In this document: positions 16,329 through 24,817 of the stretch, piece after piece
Position numbering within the stretch: position 1 is the first letter of the stretch
Layout: every line of letters starts with the position of its first letter
NCBI GenBank assembly: GCA_026709335.1
Contig: JAPOTE010000061.1
Coordinates: forward strand, 21,634-85,633
DNA from: Bacteroidota bacterium
GTDB lineage: Bacteria > Bacteroidota > Rhodothermia > Rhodothermales > Bin80
Reading direction: 5' to 3'
Length of the DNA: 64,000 nucleotides
Notes under the pieces: model-generated
What the model was told of the DNA's origin: nothing
Database searches by the model: none
Seen by the model: the letters and a program-made list of their open reading frames with translations, nothing else
Made by a program: the position numbers and the translations under genes

Positions 16329-18806
16329 ATGAAATTGTTTGGTAGCGTAGTTATTCTCTCATTTGCAGTGATTATGATCACTGGCTGTGCCTCCACTCGT
16401 CAATCTGCACCGGTCACTATCGATCAGCAGGAAGAATCGGAGGATCAAAAGAAGGAAAGTTCAACAAAATACAGTGATGTAATTACTGAGGATGCTGTAA
16501 CAGACGAGGGACTGTTCAAGGTGCATCAGATCGAAGACAAGTTGTTCTTCGAAATCCCGGATTCTCTCCTGGATGTAGAAATGCTTCTGGTTACACGTAT
16601 AGCATCTACCATGAATAATATCGGTTACGGGGGAATGAAAACCAGCACCCAAGTGCTGCGCTGGCAAAAGCAATCTGACAAAATTATGCTACGTATTGTT
16701 TCCCATGAGAATGTTGCAGACGAAAGCCTTCCGATTTTCAAGGCGATACGCAATTCAAATTTTGAGCCAATTCTGCAAGCATTTGAGATTGAGACGCTGA
16801 ATGATGATTCAACAGCGCATGTGATTGAGGTCACCGATCTTTTCACTTCGGATGTGCCATCGCTTGGACTGCCATCATTTCGGAGAGAGCAATTCCGTGT
16901 ACGGCGTCTGGATTCGGGTCGAAGCTATATTTCTGTGGCAAACAGCTATCCTTTGAACATTGAGGTCAAACACGTACTGAGTTATGAGGCGTCAGAGCCA
17001 CCATCGAATTCTGCTGCGGGAACGATTTCAGTTGAAATGAATCAGTCAATGATTTTGCTGCCGGAGAATCCGATGCAACCAAGGCTCTGTGATCAACGTG
17101 TTGGATTTTTCAGTGTAACCATGATTGATTATGGCCGGGATGCGCAGAAGGCCGAGGAGAGATGCTATATCACGCGCTGGCGACTTGAACCCAAGGACCC
17201 TGAGGCATACGCGCGTGGTGAATTGAGCGAGCCTGTTAAGCCAATTGTTTACTACATAGATCCTGCTACTCCCATGAAGTGGAGGCCGTATCTGAAAGAG
17301 GGGGTGGAAGATTGGAATCGGGCCTTTGAGGCTGCGGGGTTCAAGAATGCGATTATGGCAAAAGATCCTCCTACGAAGGAAGAAGATCCAGAGTTTAGCC
17401 CGGAAGATGTACGCTATTCAGTGATTCGCTATTTCTCTTCGGATATACAGAATGCGTTTGGCCCACATGTTCATGATCCACGTACAGGTGAAATTCTGGA
17501 AAGCGATATTGGGTGGTACCACAACGTCATGAATCTCCTTCGCAATTGGTTCTTTGTACAGACCGCCGCTGTCAACCCGGATGCTCGTTCAGTCAAATTT
17601 AGAGATGAAGTGATGGGGAGATTGATTCGTTTTGTATCCGCACATGAAGTGGGGCATACGATTGGGTTACCGCATAACTGGGGATCAAGTGCAGCTTATC
17701 CTGTGGATTCTCTTCGTTCGCGTTCATTCACCGATGTTCATGGCACAGCGCCCTCAATTATGGACTATGCTCGATTTAACTATGTTGCGCAACCGGGGGA
17801 TGGAGTGGTGAATCTGATGCCTGATGTCTCGGTTTATGATAATTGGTCAGTCAAGTGGGGATACACCGTATTTCCTGATGCAACATCACCAGATGAAGAG
17901 CGCGAAACCCTGAATGCATGGGTTATTGAGCGTGCAGGGGATCCCCTTTATTTCTATGGACGTCAGGGCCCACGTGTGGACCCGCGTTCTCAGAATGAAG
18001 ATCTGGGGAATGATGCGGTTAAGGCCAGCGATTATGGTATTGCAAACCTAAAAGTAATCTTGAATGAGCTTATTGACTGGACGGCGGAAGATGCCAAGGA
18101 TTACGGGGATCTGAACGAACTCTATGGGCAGATTGCAACTCAATGGAATCGCTATATCGGTCATGTAGCCGCAAATGTGGGTGGGCATTACGAGAACTTC
18201 AAGACCTATGATCAGGATGGTGTGGTATATACGCCGGTACCTGCTCAGATGCAGCGAAGTGCGATGGATTGGTTTGCGAGAGAAGTATTTGAATCGCCTA
18301 CCTGGATGCTGAATCAGGATATCCTACGTCGTATTGAGGGAGCCGGGGCGCTGGATCGTATTCGACGTTACCAGGTCGGTGCAGTGAATACACTTCTGAG
18401 TCCAATCCGAATTGGGCGTCTCATGGAAACCGAGGCATTAGCCAATGGAGCTGAGGTGTATACGTTTTCGGAACTCCTGGAGGATTTAAGAGACGGAATT
18501 TGGACGGAATTGCCAAGGGCCTCGGAGATTGACCCCTTCCGACGCAATCTCCAGAGAGGGTATTTGGAGAGGCTTGAATATTTGATGACTGAAGAGCCTC
18601 CTGCTCTCCCACCCTTCTTTGTCAGCTTTGGCATGGCACCCGTGGATGTGAGTCAGTCCGATATTCGCGCGCACGTTCGTGGTGAACTTAGGTCATTGAA
18701 AACGGCGGTTGACCAAGCCGCCAGGCGGACGGGTCATCATATAACTCGACTACATCTGGAAGACGTTAGTGTGCGAATTGAGGATATTTTGGACGGTGAG
18801 AACTAG
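16329..18806 (+). CDS. Zinc-dependent metalloprotease lipoprotein (DUF5117/DUF4953 type)
   Basis: An 825-residue lipoprotein with signal and lipobox ending ITGC (Cys20). The N-terminal part (about 50-300; FKVHQIEDKLFFEIPDSLL, LVTRIAS) matches the DUF5118/DUF5117 arrangement. The metzincin-like zinc site HEVGHTIGLPH lies at 439-449, giving ligands His439, His443 and His449 with catalytic Glu440. A later SIMDYARFNYVAQPGDG region fits the Met-turn part. The C-terminal half matches DUF4953. Such proteins are common, large extracytoplasmic peptidases in Bacteroidota; their substrates are not established. The gene is monocistronic, read away from katG, and ends in a small hairpin that contains its stop codon. 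Confidence 0.9.
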   Translation: MKLFGSVVILSFAVIMITGCASTRQSAPVTIDQQEESEDQKKESSTKYSDVITEDAVTDEGLFKVHQIEDKLFFEIPDSLLDVEMLLVTRIASTMNNIGYGGMKTSTQVLRWQKQSDKIMLRIVSHENVADESLPIFKAIRNSNFEPILQAFEIETLNDDSTAHVIEVTDLFTSDVPSLGLPSFRREQFRVRRLDSGRSYISVANSYPLNIEVKHVLSYEASEPPSNSAAGTISVEMNQSMILLPENPMQPRLCDQRVGFFSVTMIDYGRDAQKAEERCYITRWRLEPKDPEAYARGELSEPVKPIVYYIDPATPMKWRPYLKEGVEDWNRAFEAAGFKNAIMAKDPPTKEEDPEFSPEDVRYSVIRYFSSDIQNAFGPHVHDPRTGEILESDIGWYHNVMNLLRNWFFVQTAAVNPDARSVKFRDEVMGRLIRFVSAHEVGHTIGLPHNWGSSAAYPVDSLRSRSFTDVHGTAPSIMDYARFNYVAQPGDGVVNLMPDVSVYDNWSVKWGYTVFPDATSPDEERETLNAWVIERAGDPLYFYGRQGPRVDPRSQNEDLGNDAVKASDYGIANLKVILNELIDWTAEDAKDYGDLNELYGQIATQWNRYIGHVAANVGGHYENFKTYDQDGVVYTPVPAQMQRSAMDWFAREVFESPTWMLNQDILRRIEGAGALDRIRRYQVGAVNTLLSPIRIGRLMETEALANGAEVYTFSELLEDLRDGIWTELPRASEIDPFRRNLQRGYLERLEYLMTEEPPALPPFFVSFGMAPVDVSQSDIRAHVRGELRSLKTAVDQAARRTGHHITRLHLEDVSVRIEDILDGEN

Positions 18807-18823
18807 CATCATATTTGATGCTA
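18804..18823. terminator. Hairpin containing the metalloprotease stop codon
   Basis: TAGCATCA and TGATGCTA form a perfect 8-bp stem around TATT. The first three bases are the stop codon. No T-run follows, the same pattern as the 12903-12933 palindrome. Confidence 0.5.
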
Positions 18824-18995
18824 TCTGTATTCAACATGAAGGATGGGAGTACTGATTGATTCAGACCCGTTCGACGAAGATTCATGCGCCGCACATTGAT
18901 ATTTACTGGCCGTAAAAAGCTACGGGATAGTTCCCAGCTAAAATCTGGAAACTATTGAGGAGAGGTAGCCATCATGAATGATGTAATCCTCGTGC

Positions 18996-19289
18996 TTATG
19001 CAAAGAATTCAGCAGCGATGATGAGTGCTCCAATTGCAGCGATAGTCCCGACAATCCAGCGAAGTTGACGCAACTGGGAGGCTTTATCGTGCACGCGATT
19101 TTCTGCATTTTCCGTGCGTAACTCTGCGAATCCTGTTTGCATTTCTCCGCGTAACTCTGCAACCTGGCTGACAACGAATTCTTTGGTTGCAACCTTCTCA
19201 AGGGCATCGTCTACGGCAGTCATGATCGCTTCTTCCCATTCAATTCCACCGGAGTTCAGTTTGCGGGCAATTGTAATCGTATCTGACAT
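18996..19289 (-). CDS. DUF1640-like coiled-coil protein with C-terminal anchor
   Basis: A 97-residue protein from the ATG at 19289; the frame stays open upstream to 19367 but that extension is Cys/His-rich and unlike the rest. It starts MSDTITIARKLNSGG, then an amphipathic helix (WEEAIMTAVDDALEKVATKEFV). A coiled coil of AELRGEMQTGFAELRTENAE type follows, and one C-terminal membrane segment (IVGTIAAIGALIIAAEFF). The order 'ATKE then AELR repeats then TM' is that of DUF1640/CCDC90-like proteins. Function is unknown. It stands alone between two plus-strand genes. Similar small coiled-coil membrane proteins occur at 12928-13347 and 28644-28988. Confidence 0.7.
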   Translation of the reverse strand: MSDTITIARKLNSGGIEWEEAIMTAVDDALEKVATKEFVVSQVAELRGEMQTGFAELRTENAENRVHDKASQLRQLRWIVGTIAAIGALIIAAEFFA

Positions 19290-19642
19290 GATTGGTAAGG
19301 TTTGAGGTGAATTCATGTGATACAAGCACGTACCAAAGCAGGTTCCTGAAATTGTAATATGCTTCAATGCTATACTTGGAACTCTCTTAAATTTTAGAAT
19401 CAGAACATCGTATCAAAACTGGATGGAATAATTTTACCACTTGAGCACAGTCATGCCATTTATTACACAGAGCGAATAGAGTGTATCCTCCATATATCGT
19501 CATACGAATACGAGGGCCGTTAGTGGGGAACGCTGAAACCATCACGAAGATATCATAAAAAATCAGAATTTTCGAAAGCGCTTACAATCGAACCAATTGA
19601 ATTCTATGCGTTAATGCGCGAATCACTAACTACTTTGATTCA
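19290..19642. other. Divergent intergenic region upstream of the CBM48 gene
   Basis: This 353-base gap carries the promoters of the coiled-coil gene (minus) and the CBM48 gene (plus). The only clear element is the LacI-like site at 19573-19586. No gene is seen. Confidence 0.5.
19573..19586. promoter_or_regulatory. LacI-type operator CGAAAGCGCTTACA
   Basis: This 14-base site matches the LacI/CcpA-type consensus apart from its first base and shares GAAAGCGCTT with the perfect palindrome at 4247-4262. It is 57 bases upstream of the CBM48 gene start, a normal distance for carbohydrate-responsive control. The link to a particular regulator is inference. Confidence 0.5.
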
Positions 19643-19942
19643 ATGATTCTCAAAAAGATCAGCCCAAAAGGGCGCTCAATACGGGTAACCTTTGAAGTTC
19701 CTCTGGAGTATGCTGCACATGCTGTCAGCGTTGTTGGCGACTTTAATAACTGGGATACAGAAGAGCATCCAATGACGCGTAATATCCGCAAAGGGGTTTG
19801 GACGAAATCAGTCTCTTTCAAGCCAGGTACCAGCGTGGAATTCCGCTATTTTATTGATGGACATAAATGGCACAACGAGCCACATGCCGACGCACAAGCA
19901 CCAAATCCACACTATTCGGAAAATAGCGTGCTAACGCTTTAG
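19643..19942 (+). CDS. Stand-alone CBM48/AMPK-type glycogen-binding protein
   Basis: A 99-residue protein consisting of a single CBM48 (isoamylase N-terminal, AMPK-beta-like) beta-sandwich. The signature is visible: SVVGDFNNWDTEEHPM, the turn GVWTKSVSFKPG, then FRYFIDGHKWHNEPHADAQ with the carbohydrate-stacking Trp residues and the conserved Asn/Pro-rich end. No signal peptide and no catalytic domain are present, so it is a free cytoplasmic glycan-binding module, perhaps targeting a partner enzyme to glycogen or regulating it. It converges with spmB, with the stop codons overlapping by four bases. A LacI-type site lies just upstream. Confidence 0.88.
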   Translation: MILKKISPKGRSIRVTFEVPLEYAAHAVSVVGDFNNWDTEEHPMTRNIRKGVWTKSVSFKPGTSVEFRYFIDGHKWHNEPHADAQAPNPHYSENSVLTL

Positions 19943-20481
19943 CCAAAGAGGAACAGAACGACATAAACCGCCGCAAACATTGCGAAAATATCCGCAATGA
20001 GCCCGGCAGGGACGGCGTGCCGTGTCTTTCGAATGTTGATGGCCCCAAAGTAAACCGCAATCACGTAGAACGTGGTTTCGGTGGAGCCAAACATTGTGGC
20101 CGCCATTTTGACGAAGATGGAATCTTCGCCAAACTGGTTGATCATGTCAAGAATGATTCCGACGGATCCCGATCCCGTGAGCGGACGCACGATCCCCATG
20201 GGGATCACTTCGGCGGGAATGCCGATCAATCCGACTACAGGTCGGAGAAGGTCGGTCAGAAAATCCATTGCACCGCTTGCACGAAACATTCCAATCGCAA
20301 ACAGGATTGCGATTACGTAAGGGATGATCATCACGGCTACATGGAAACCCTCTTTGGCTCCGTCAACAAAGACTTCATAGATCCTGACCTTACGGATCAT
20401 GCCATAAAGTGGGAAACCTACCAGGATGGCAGGCAGGACCAGAGCAGATGCGTAATCCAGAAATATTTGCAAAATATTCAT
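19939..20481 (-). CDS. spmB: SpmB-like nucleoside-recognition (Gate) membrane protein
   Basis: A 180-residue integral membrane protein of the SpmB family (nucleoside recognition/Gate domain). At least four hydrophobic segments are visible, with conserved signatures GAKEGFHVAVMIIPYVIAILFA, ASGAMDFLTDLLRPVVGLIG, PLTGSGSVGIILDM and FGSTETTFYVIAVYFG. The last is the classic SpmB motif. In spore formers SpmA/SpmB affect core dehydration; in non-sporing Bacteroidota the pair is common and its transport role is unproven. The start overlaps the spmA stop by four bases, and the gene is last in a six-gene minus-strand run. Confidence 0.92.
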   Translation of the reverse strand: MNILQIFLDYASALVLPAILVGFPLYGMIRKVRIYEVFVDGAKEGFHVAVMIIPYVIAILFAIGMFRASGAMDFLTDLLRPVVGLIGIPAEVIPMGIVRPLTGSGSVGIILDMINQFGEDSIFVKMAATMFGSTETTFYVIAVYFGAINIRKTRHAVPAGLIADIFAMFAAVYVVLFLFG

Positions 20482-21422
20482 GAGTTCACCTCGCGGTAGC
20501 GTTTGAGTCGGCCGAGAAGCTTGACGGCAGTTATGCCCACTGTCAGAGAAAGAACGGTCGTAATCAGAATGGAAAAGAATAGCTGGTTGATTTGTAGCCC
20601 CATGATGGCAACGAGTGTGACAGGGGGCATAATCTGTACGCTGGCAGTATTCATGGCAAGCAACATAACCATTGGATCAGTGGCGGTATCCTCGGTTTTA
20701 TTCAAGGTTTGAAGCTCTTGCATCGCCTTAATGCCTAGTGGGGTAGCTGCATTGCCCATCCCTAACATATTCGCCGACAGGTTTAATACAATCAGGCCCA
20801 GTGCAGGGTGGTCCTTTGGAACTTTTGGAAAAAGTGGTCGGATCAACGGCTGCGTAAATCGAACCAGAGCCTGCAGCATGCCGGAAGCTTCTGCGATCTT
20901 CAAGAGCCCCATCCAGAGTCCCAGCCCACCAATCAGCCCCAGAGCAAGTGTGACTGCCGTTTCTGCAAAATCAAGGGCAGCCGCCGCAATCGCATTCATC
21001 TTGATCCAGCGAACAGGCCTAAATGTGATGGTTGTTTGCCAATTGGAACTGATAGGAGTTCCCCGCACAGTACCCCGGCAATCATCCTGGCCGGTTTGAT
21101 CACAGATGGTATGTAAAGGCTCAGGGAGTGAGGCTCCCTCTGCAAACCGAAGTTCTTGCCCCGCAGAAGTTTGCAGGAATACGCCAGGCCAAGTATTCCC
21201 CGTGATCAAGCTGTCTCCATAATGGGACATAAGATCTCTGTTCAGAATCTGCACATCTACCGGTTGCCGGAGGGCGTCAGCGCTATAGTTTTCACCAAAG
21301 ATGACCGTCACAGGGAGGGGTTTGCCGTTACGGTAGGTGTCTTGTATAAAATCACTAAGATCGCTTACAAGCGCGAAAACAAGACTCAATACAATTAACC
21401 CACCCCAGATGTAGTTTAACAT
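20478..21422 (-). CDS. spmA: SpmA-like nucleoside-recognition membrane protein with inserted loop
   Basis: A 314-residue partner of SpmB. The first membrane helix (LNYIWGGLIVLSLVFALVSDL) is followed by about 110 residues of soluble, cysteine-containing sequence (roughly 30-145) before the remaining membrane helices. These carry the Gate signature (LGLIGGLGLWMGLLKIAEASGM, LNLSANMLGMGNAATPLGIKAMQEL). Classical SpmA is about 200 residues, so the extra length comes from this extracytoplasmic insertion, whose role is unknown. Stop and start overlap spmB by four bases, so the two are made as a pair. The gene starts 5 bases after the cytochrome c gene. Confidence 0.9.
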   Translation of the reverse strand: MLNYIWGGLIVLSLVFALVSDLSDFIQDTYRNGKPLPVTVIFGENYSADALRQPVDVQILNRDLMSHYGDSLITGNTWPGVFLQTSAGQELRFAEGASLPEPLHTICDQTGQDDCRGTVRGTPISSNWQTTITFRPVRWIKMNAIAAAALDFAETAVTLALGLIGGLGLWMGLLKIAEASGMLQALVRFTQPLIRPLFPKVPKDHPALGLIVLNLSANMLGMGNAATPLGIKAMQELQTLNKTEDTATDPMVMLLAMNTASVQIMPPVTLVAIMGLQINQLFFSILITTVLSLTVGITAVKLLGRLKRYREVNS

Positions 21423-21427
21423 GTGAG

Positions 21428-21820
21428 TCAGGGAGTGATGGATGGACGGGGAGTTTCCTCGATCGGAGAGGTTAATGAAATTGTATCCATATTATCTACG
21501 GTAAGAAGTTCATTTGGGCCAAGGAGGTCAGCGCGTTGGAGTAGCCATGCAGTTACGTTCAGGTAGTCTTCATCCGAGAGGATACCTCCTGCATTATAGG
21601 GCATTTGCTGTTTGTTGTAGAGATACAGGCGCACGGCCGTGAGGCGCGATGCTAGAACTGCAGGAATTAATCGGGGGCCTGTCCCCGGTGCTTCATGGCA
21701 GCTTTGACAGTAGGTGATGTAGACTGCATGACCAAGTTCCTGTTGTACCTCCGGAGCTTGACTTGAGCAGGCAGATGCGACAAATATTCCAGAACCAATC
21801 CAGAGTGCCATGCGCATCAA
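21428..21820 (-). CDS. Monohaem cytochrome c lipoprotein of the sulfite oxidase
   Basis: A 130-residue exported protein with a lipobox ending SAC (Cys18). A single haem motif CQSCH lies near 38-42 and a distal Met sits in QQMPYNAGG. The fold is that of a small class I cytochrome c (TYCQSCHEAPGTGPRLIP, LSDEDYLNVTAWLL). Its start overlaps the stop of the molybdenum sulfite oxidase by four bases. This is the usual arrangement for SorAB-type enzymes, in which the cytochrome takes electrons from the Mo subunit in the periplasm. The last 20 residues form a Pro/Ser/Thr-rich tail. Confidence 0.88.
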   Translation of the reverse strand: MMRMALWIGSGIFVASACSSQAPEVQQELGHAVYITYCQSCHEAPGTGPRLIPAVLASRLTAVRLYLYNKQQMPYNAGGILSDEDYLNVTAWLLQRADLLGPNELLTVDNMDTISLTSPIEETPRPSITP

Positions 21821-22959
21821 TTCAAAACTTGAATGGGGTGAGGCAGTTGCATATTGAATAGATAACCTTTTTCGTTGAAAGGGATCGTGGCAGGCTGTTC
21901 GGTTCCCAGCGAGTCAACTGCGCAAGTTGTGATGGTGTGATTTCCAAGAGTTGCATTCCAGTCAAGTTCAAACCGGGTCCAGCCATAGCGCATACGAGGT
22001 TCCAGTAGCTTTGCATCTTGCCAGGTACTCCCGCTATCCGGGCTCCACCGGACTCGGGTGATTGGCCCATTCGGCCCATATGCGTATCCATAGATACGAT
22101 GAAATCCAGCTCCTAATGTGGCCGGCCAGGGCAAGGCCAGTGTGCTCTTGAGAGATTGTTTATTCGCAATCTTGCCAAGTGCTTGGCCCTCAGGAGGATA
22201 ATCTTTTCCAATCAGCACATAGGAGGTCGTATTGTTGCGGCTCCAGATTTGCGTATCCGATACTTCAATTCGTCCCAGCCACTTCACACTACTGCTACCC
22301 ACCCATCCGGGCACTAACGCCCGAACCGGTGCGCCATGATCTTTGGGAAGCAGGGAGCCGTTCATTCTCAGTACGAGAAGTGTGTCGGGATCCATGGCCT
22401 TGATCATGGGGAGAGGCCTTCTAAATCCTCCCTCAGGAGCTCCTTCATCCATTCCGATCAGTTGGACTGCAACTGCAGATTTCTGAACTCCTGCAGCCTG
22501 GAGAACCTCGACCAACGGGACACCGGTCCATTCGGCCATCCCGACTGCGCCGCGTGCCCACTGTGTCCCGGTCGCGATCTGTTCAAGCAGTTCTCCAAAG
22601 AAAGCGCGCTGGTTTCCTCCGCATTCCAGGTAGGAAAAAACGGTGCGACGAGGCATGGAGCGGAGATCGTTATAGGATAAACTCAGAGGGCGTGCAATTG
22701 CATTTCCCTCCACAACGAGGCGATAACGGTCTGTGGGAATGTCAAGACTCACATCGTTATTGCGTACAAAGAACTGATCCACAGGCGTCAGGAATCCCTC
22801 CTGATTTTCGAGTTTAGACTCCAGGTTTGCGGTGCCATGTTGGATGAAGGGAGCTGAGTTCTTGAAATAGGGATCCGGCGTGCCCTGTGTATCGGAACAT
22901 CCTGCAACAAGGCTGATGGCTCCTACAGTTTTTAAGAAATCTCGGCGATTATTTGACAT
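21817..22959 (-). CDS. Periplasmic molybdopterin sulfite oxidase (SorA/SoxC-like)
   Basis: A 380-residue protein from the ATG at 22959. The frame opens earlier (23013) but starting at 22959 places a twin-arginine signal NRRDFLKTVG at the very N-terminus with a lipobox VAGC (Cys21), which decides the start. The oxidoreductase molybdopterin domain follows (residues ~60-245), with the Mo-ligating cysteine in SYLECGGNQR and the RALVPGWVGSSSVKWL substrate/cofactor region. The C-terminal Mo-co dimerisation domain carries YGYAYGPNGPITRVRWSPDSG and WTRFELDWNATLG. It oxidises sulfite to sulfate, passing electrons to the cytochrome c encoded next. It overlaps the end of uvrC by 11 bases. Confidence 0.9.
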   Translation of the reverse strand: MSNNRRDFLKTVGAISLVAGCSDTQGTPDPYFKNSAPFIQHGTANLESKLENQEGFLTPVDQFFVRNNDVSLDIPTDRYRLVVEGNAIARPLSLSYNDLRSMPRRTVFSYLECGGNQRAFFGELLEQIATGTQWARGAVGMAEWTGVPLVEVLQAAGVQKSAVAVQLIGMDEGAPEGGFRRPLPMIKAMDPDTLLVLRMNGSLLPKDHGAPVRALVPGWVGSSSVKWLGRIEVSDTQIWSRNNTTSYVLIGKDYPPEGQALGKIANKQSLKSTLALPWPATLGAGFHRIYGYAYGPNGPITRVRWSPDSGSTWQDAKLLEPRMRYGWTRFELDWNATLGNHTITTCAVDSLGTEQPATIPFNEKGYLFNMQLPHPIQVLN

Positions 22960-24817
22960 TCGATTGTCCCAGAAAATACTCCTGAATATCCTTTGCCAAA
23001 GATGGGCCAACAATGCTACTCAGCTCGTTTTCGTCGGCATGTTTAACCTTCCGAACTGTTCCGAACGCTCGAATCAATCTTTGCATTATTCTGGGGCCCA
23101 CCCCCGGAATATTCAGCAGTTCCGAATGTAGCAGGCGGCTTTTGCGCTGTTTTCGTTGAAGTTTGACCGCGAATCGGTGTGCCTCATCTCGAACTCGCTG
23201 GATCAGTTGCAGGGATGCACTTTGCTTTGAGATGTGATACGGATCCTTAATATCCGGGAAATATACTTCTTCCAGTCGCTTGGCAAGTCCTATGACAGGG
23301 AATTTTCCGTACGTACCTGTCTCTTTCAGGGCCTTGATTGCACTGGAGAGCTGTCCCTTTCCTCCGTCAATTACAACCAGGTCAGGCCAGGGAGTACCTT
23401 CCCTTTGAATACGTTTGAACCGGCGCCGGACTGCCTCTTCCATGGAGAGAAAATCATCCGGTTTTCCATCAGGTACATCTCGAATTTTATAGCTCCGATA
23501 ATCACTTTTACGGGGACGCCCATTATGAAACACAACACAGGAAGCAACCGTACCGGTACCGCCCAGATGGGATACATCAAAGCATTCAATCCTTCGGGGT
23601 AACTTTCTAAGTTTTAAATCTGTCTGCAGAGTTTTGACTGCAAAGGGAATCCGATCTTCTCCACGCTTGAGCAAGGCAAGTTTGAATTCCGCAAGCAAGA
23701 GATCTGCATTTGCCTGTACCATACGCATGAGCTCGGCCTTTTGTCCACGCTGGGGGGTATACAGCAAGACTTTTTTTCCGCGTTGTTTATTCAGGAATTC
23801 ATTTAATGTATTCGGTTCGGCGGTGGATGTCCCCAGAAAGACCTCGTCAGGAAAGAACGCAGCTTGTGTGTAGTAGTTCTCAAGGTAGCGTTGCATAAGG
23901 ATTGCATCTTCATGTCCATCAATCTGACGCATGATCTTATGTTCGCGTCCAATGATTTTTCCTTCCCGTACCTTAAAGCAAACCCCCACGGCTGCATTTT
24001 CATCACGCGCAGTTGCAAGGGCAAACAGGTCCCGGTCCACGGGAGTTTTGGTGACGATTTTTTGTCGCTGGGTATAGGTCTCTACAGCCTTAATCTGATT
24101 CCGCAGGCGAGCGGCCTCTTCATATTGTTGTTGTTGACTGGAAGTTTGCATCATTCCCTTAAGTGTCTGCCTCAGTGCGTTGGTGTGACCTTTAAGTAGC
24201 AATTCCACCTGAGCGATGGTTTCATCATAGGATTCTACAGATTGATAGCCAACACAGGGTCCCTCACATTTTTTGATGTGATATTCCAGGCAGGTCTGAT
24301 ATTTTCCTCGCTGAATTGCTTCCGGAGAAAGATCCAGAGAGCATGTGCGAAGCTTGAAGATAGACCGTACGGCTTCCAATGCACGCTTCATGCTCTGAAC
24401 ATCGGTATAAGGACCAAAGTACTTGGAACCATCATTAATAATACGCCGGGTTATAAAGACGCGAGGAAATGGTTCGTTTTTGATACAGATATAGGGATAT
24501 GTTTTGTCATCGCGAAGATTGATATTGTAGCGAGGCTTTCGTTTCTTGATTAGGTTGTTTTCAAGGATGAGAGCTTCCGCTTCATTATCGGTCAAAATCA
24601 CTTGCACATCAATGGCTTTGGCAACCAAAAGCCTGATCCGTCCCTGTAGTTGTGGATCCTTGCGGAAATAAGATCGGACTCGACTGCGCAGGTTCTTGGC
24701 TTTACCAATGTAGAGTGGATTGTTGTTCTTGTCCAGAAATTGATAAACGCCACAACCAGTCGGTAGCTCAGATACTTTCGCCTGTAGATCTGTTTTATGT
24801 GTTGAAGATTCACCCAT
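22949..24817 (-). CDS. uvrC: Excinuclease ABC subunit UvrC
   Basis: A 622-residue nucleotide-excision-repair nuclease that makes both incisions around DNA damage with UvrA and UvrB. The GIY-YIG nuclease domain is at 18-95 (GVYQFLDKNNNPLYIGKAKNLRSR). A central Cys-containing region (CEGPCVG) precedes the UVR helix (QQQYEEAARLRNQIKAVE). The RNase H-like endonuclease domain (CFDVSHLGGTGTVASCVVF, DLVVIDGGKGQL) and two C-terminal helix-hairpin-helix motifs (LLNIPGVGPRIMQRL) follow. Length is normal. The gene sits between the epimerase fusion (8-base overlap) and sulfite oxidase (11-base overlap), an unrelated pairing that may only reflect operon compaction. Confidence 0.97.
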   Translation of the reverse strand: MGESSTHKTDLQAKVSELPTGCGVYQFLDKNNNPLYIGKAKNLRSRVRSYFRKDPQLQGRIRLLVAKAIDVQVILTDNEAEALILENNLIKKRKPRYNINLRDDKTYPYICIKNEPFPRVFITRRIINDGSKYFGPYTDVQSMKRALEAVRSIFKLRTCSLDLSPEAIQRGKYQTCLEYHIKKCEGPCVGYQSVESYDETIAQVELLLKGHTNALRQTLKGMMQTSSQQQQYEEAARLRNQIKAVETYTQRQKIVTKTPVDRDLFALATARDENAAVGVCFKVREGKIIGREHKIMRQIDGHEDAILMQRYLENYYTQAAFFPDEVFLGTSTAEPNTLNEFLNKQRGKKVLLYTPQRGQKAELMRMVQANADLLLAEFKLALLKRGEDRIPFAVKTLQTDLKLRKLPRRIECFDVSHLGGTGTVASCVVFHNGRPRKSDYRSYKIRDVPDGKPDDFLSMEEAVRRRFKRIQREGTPWPDLVVIDGGKGQLSSAIKALKETGTYGKFPVIGLAKRLEEVYFPDIKDPYHISKQSASLQLIQRVRDEAHRFAVKLQRKQRKSRLLHSELLNIPGVGPRIMQRLIRAFGTVRKVKHADENELSSIVGPSLAKDIQEYFLGQSNVK

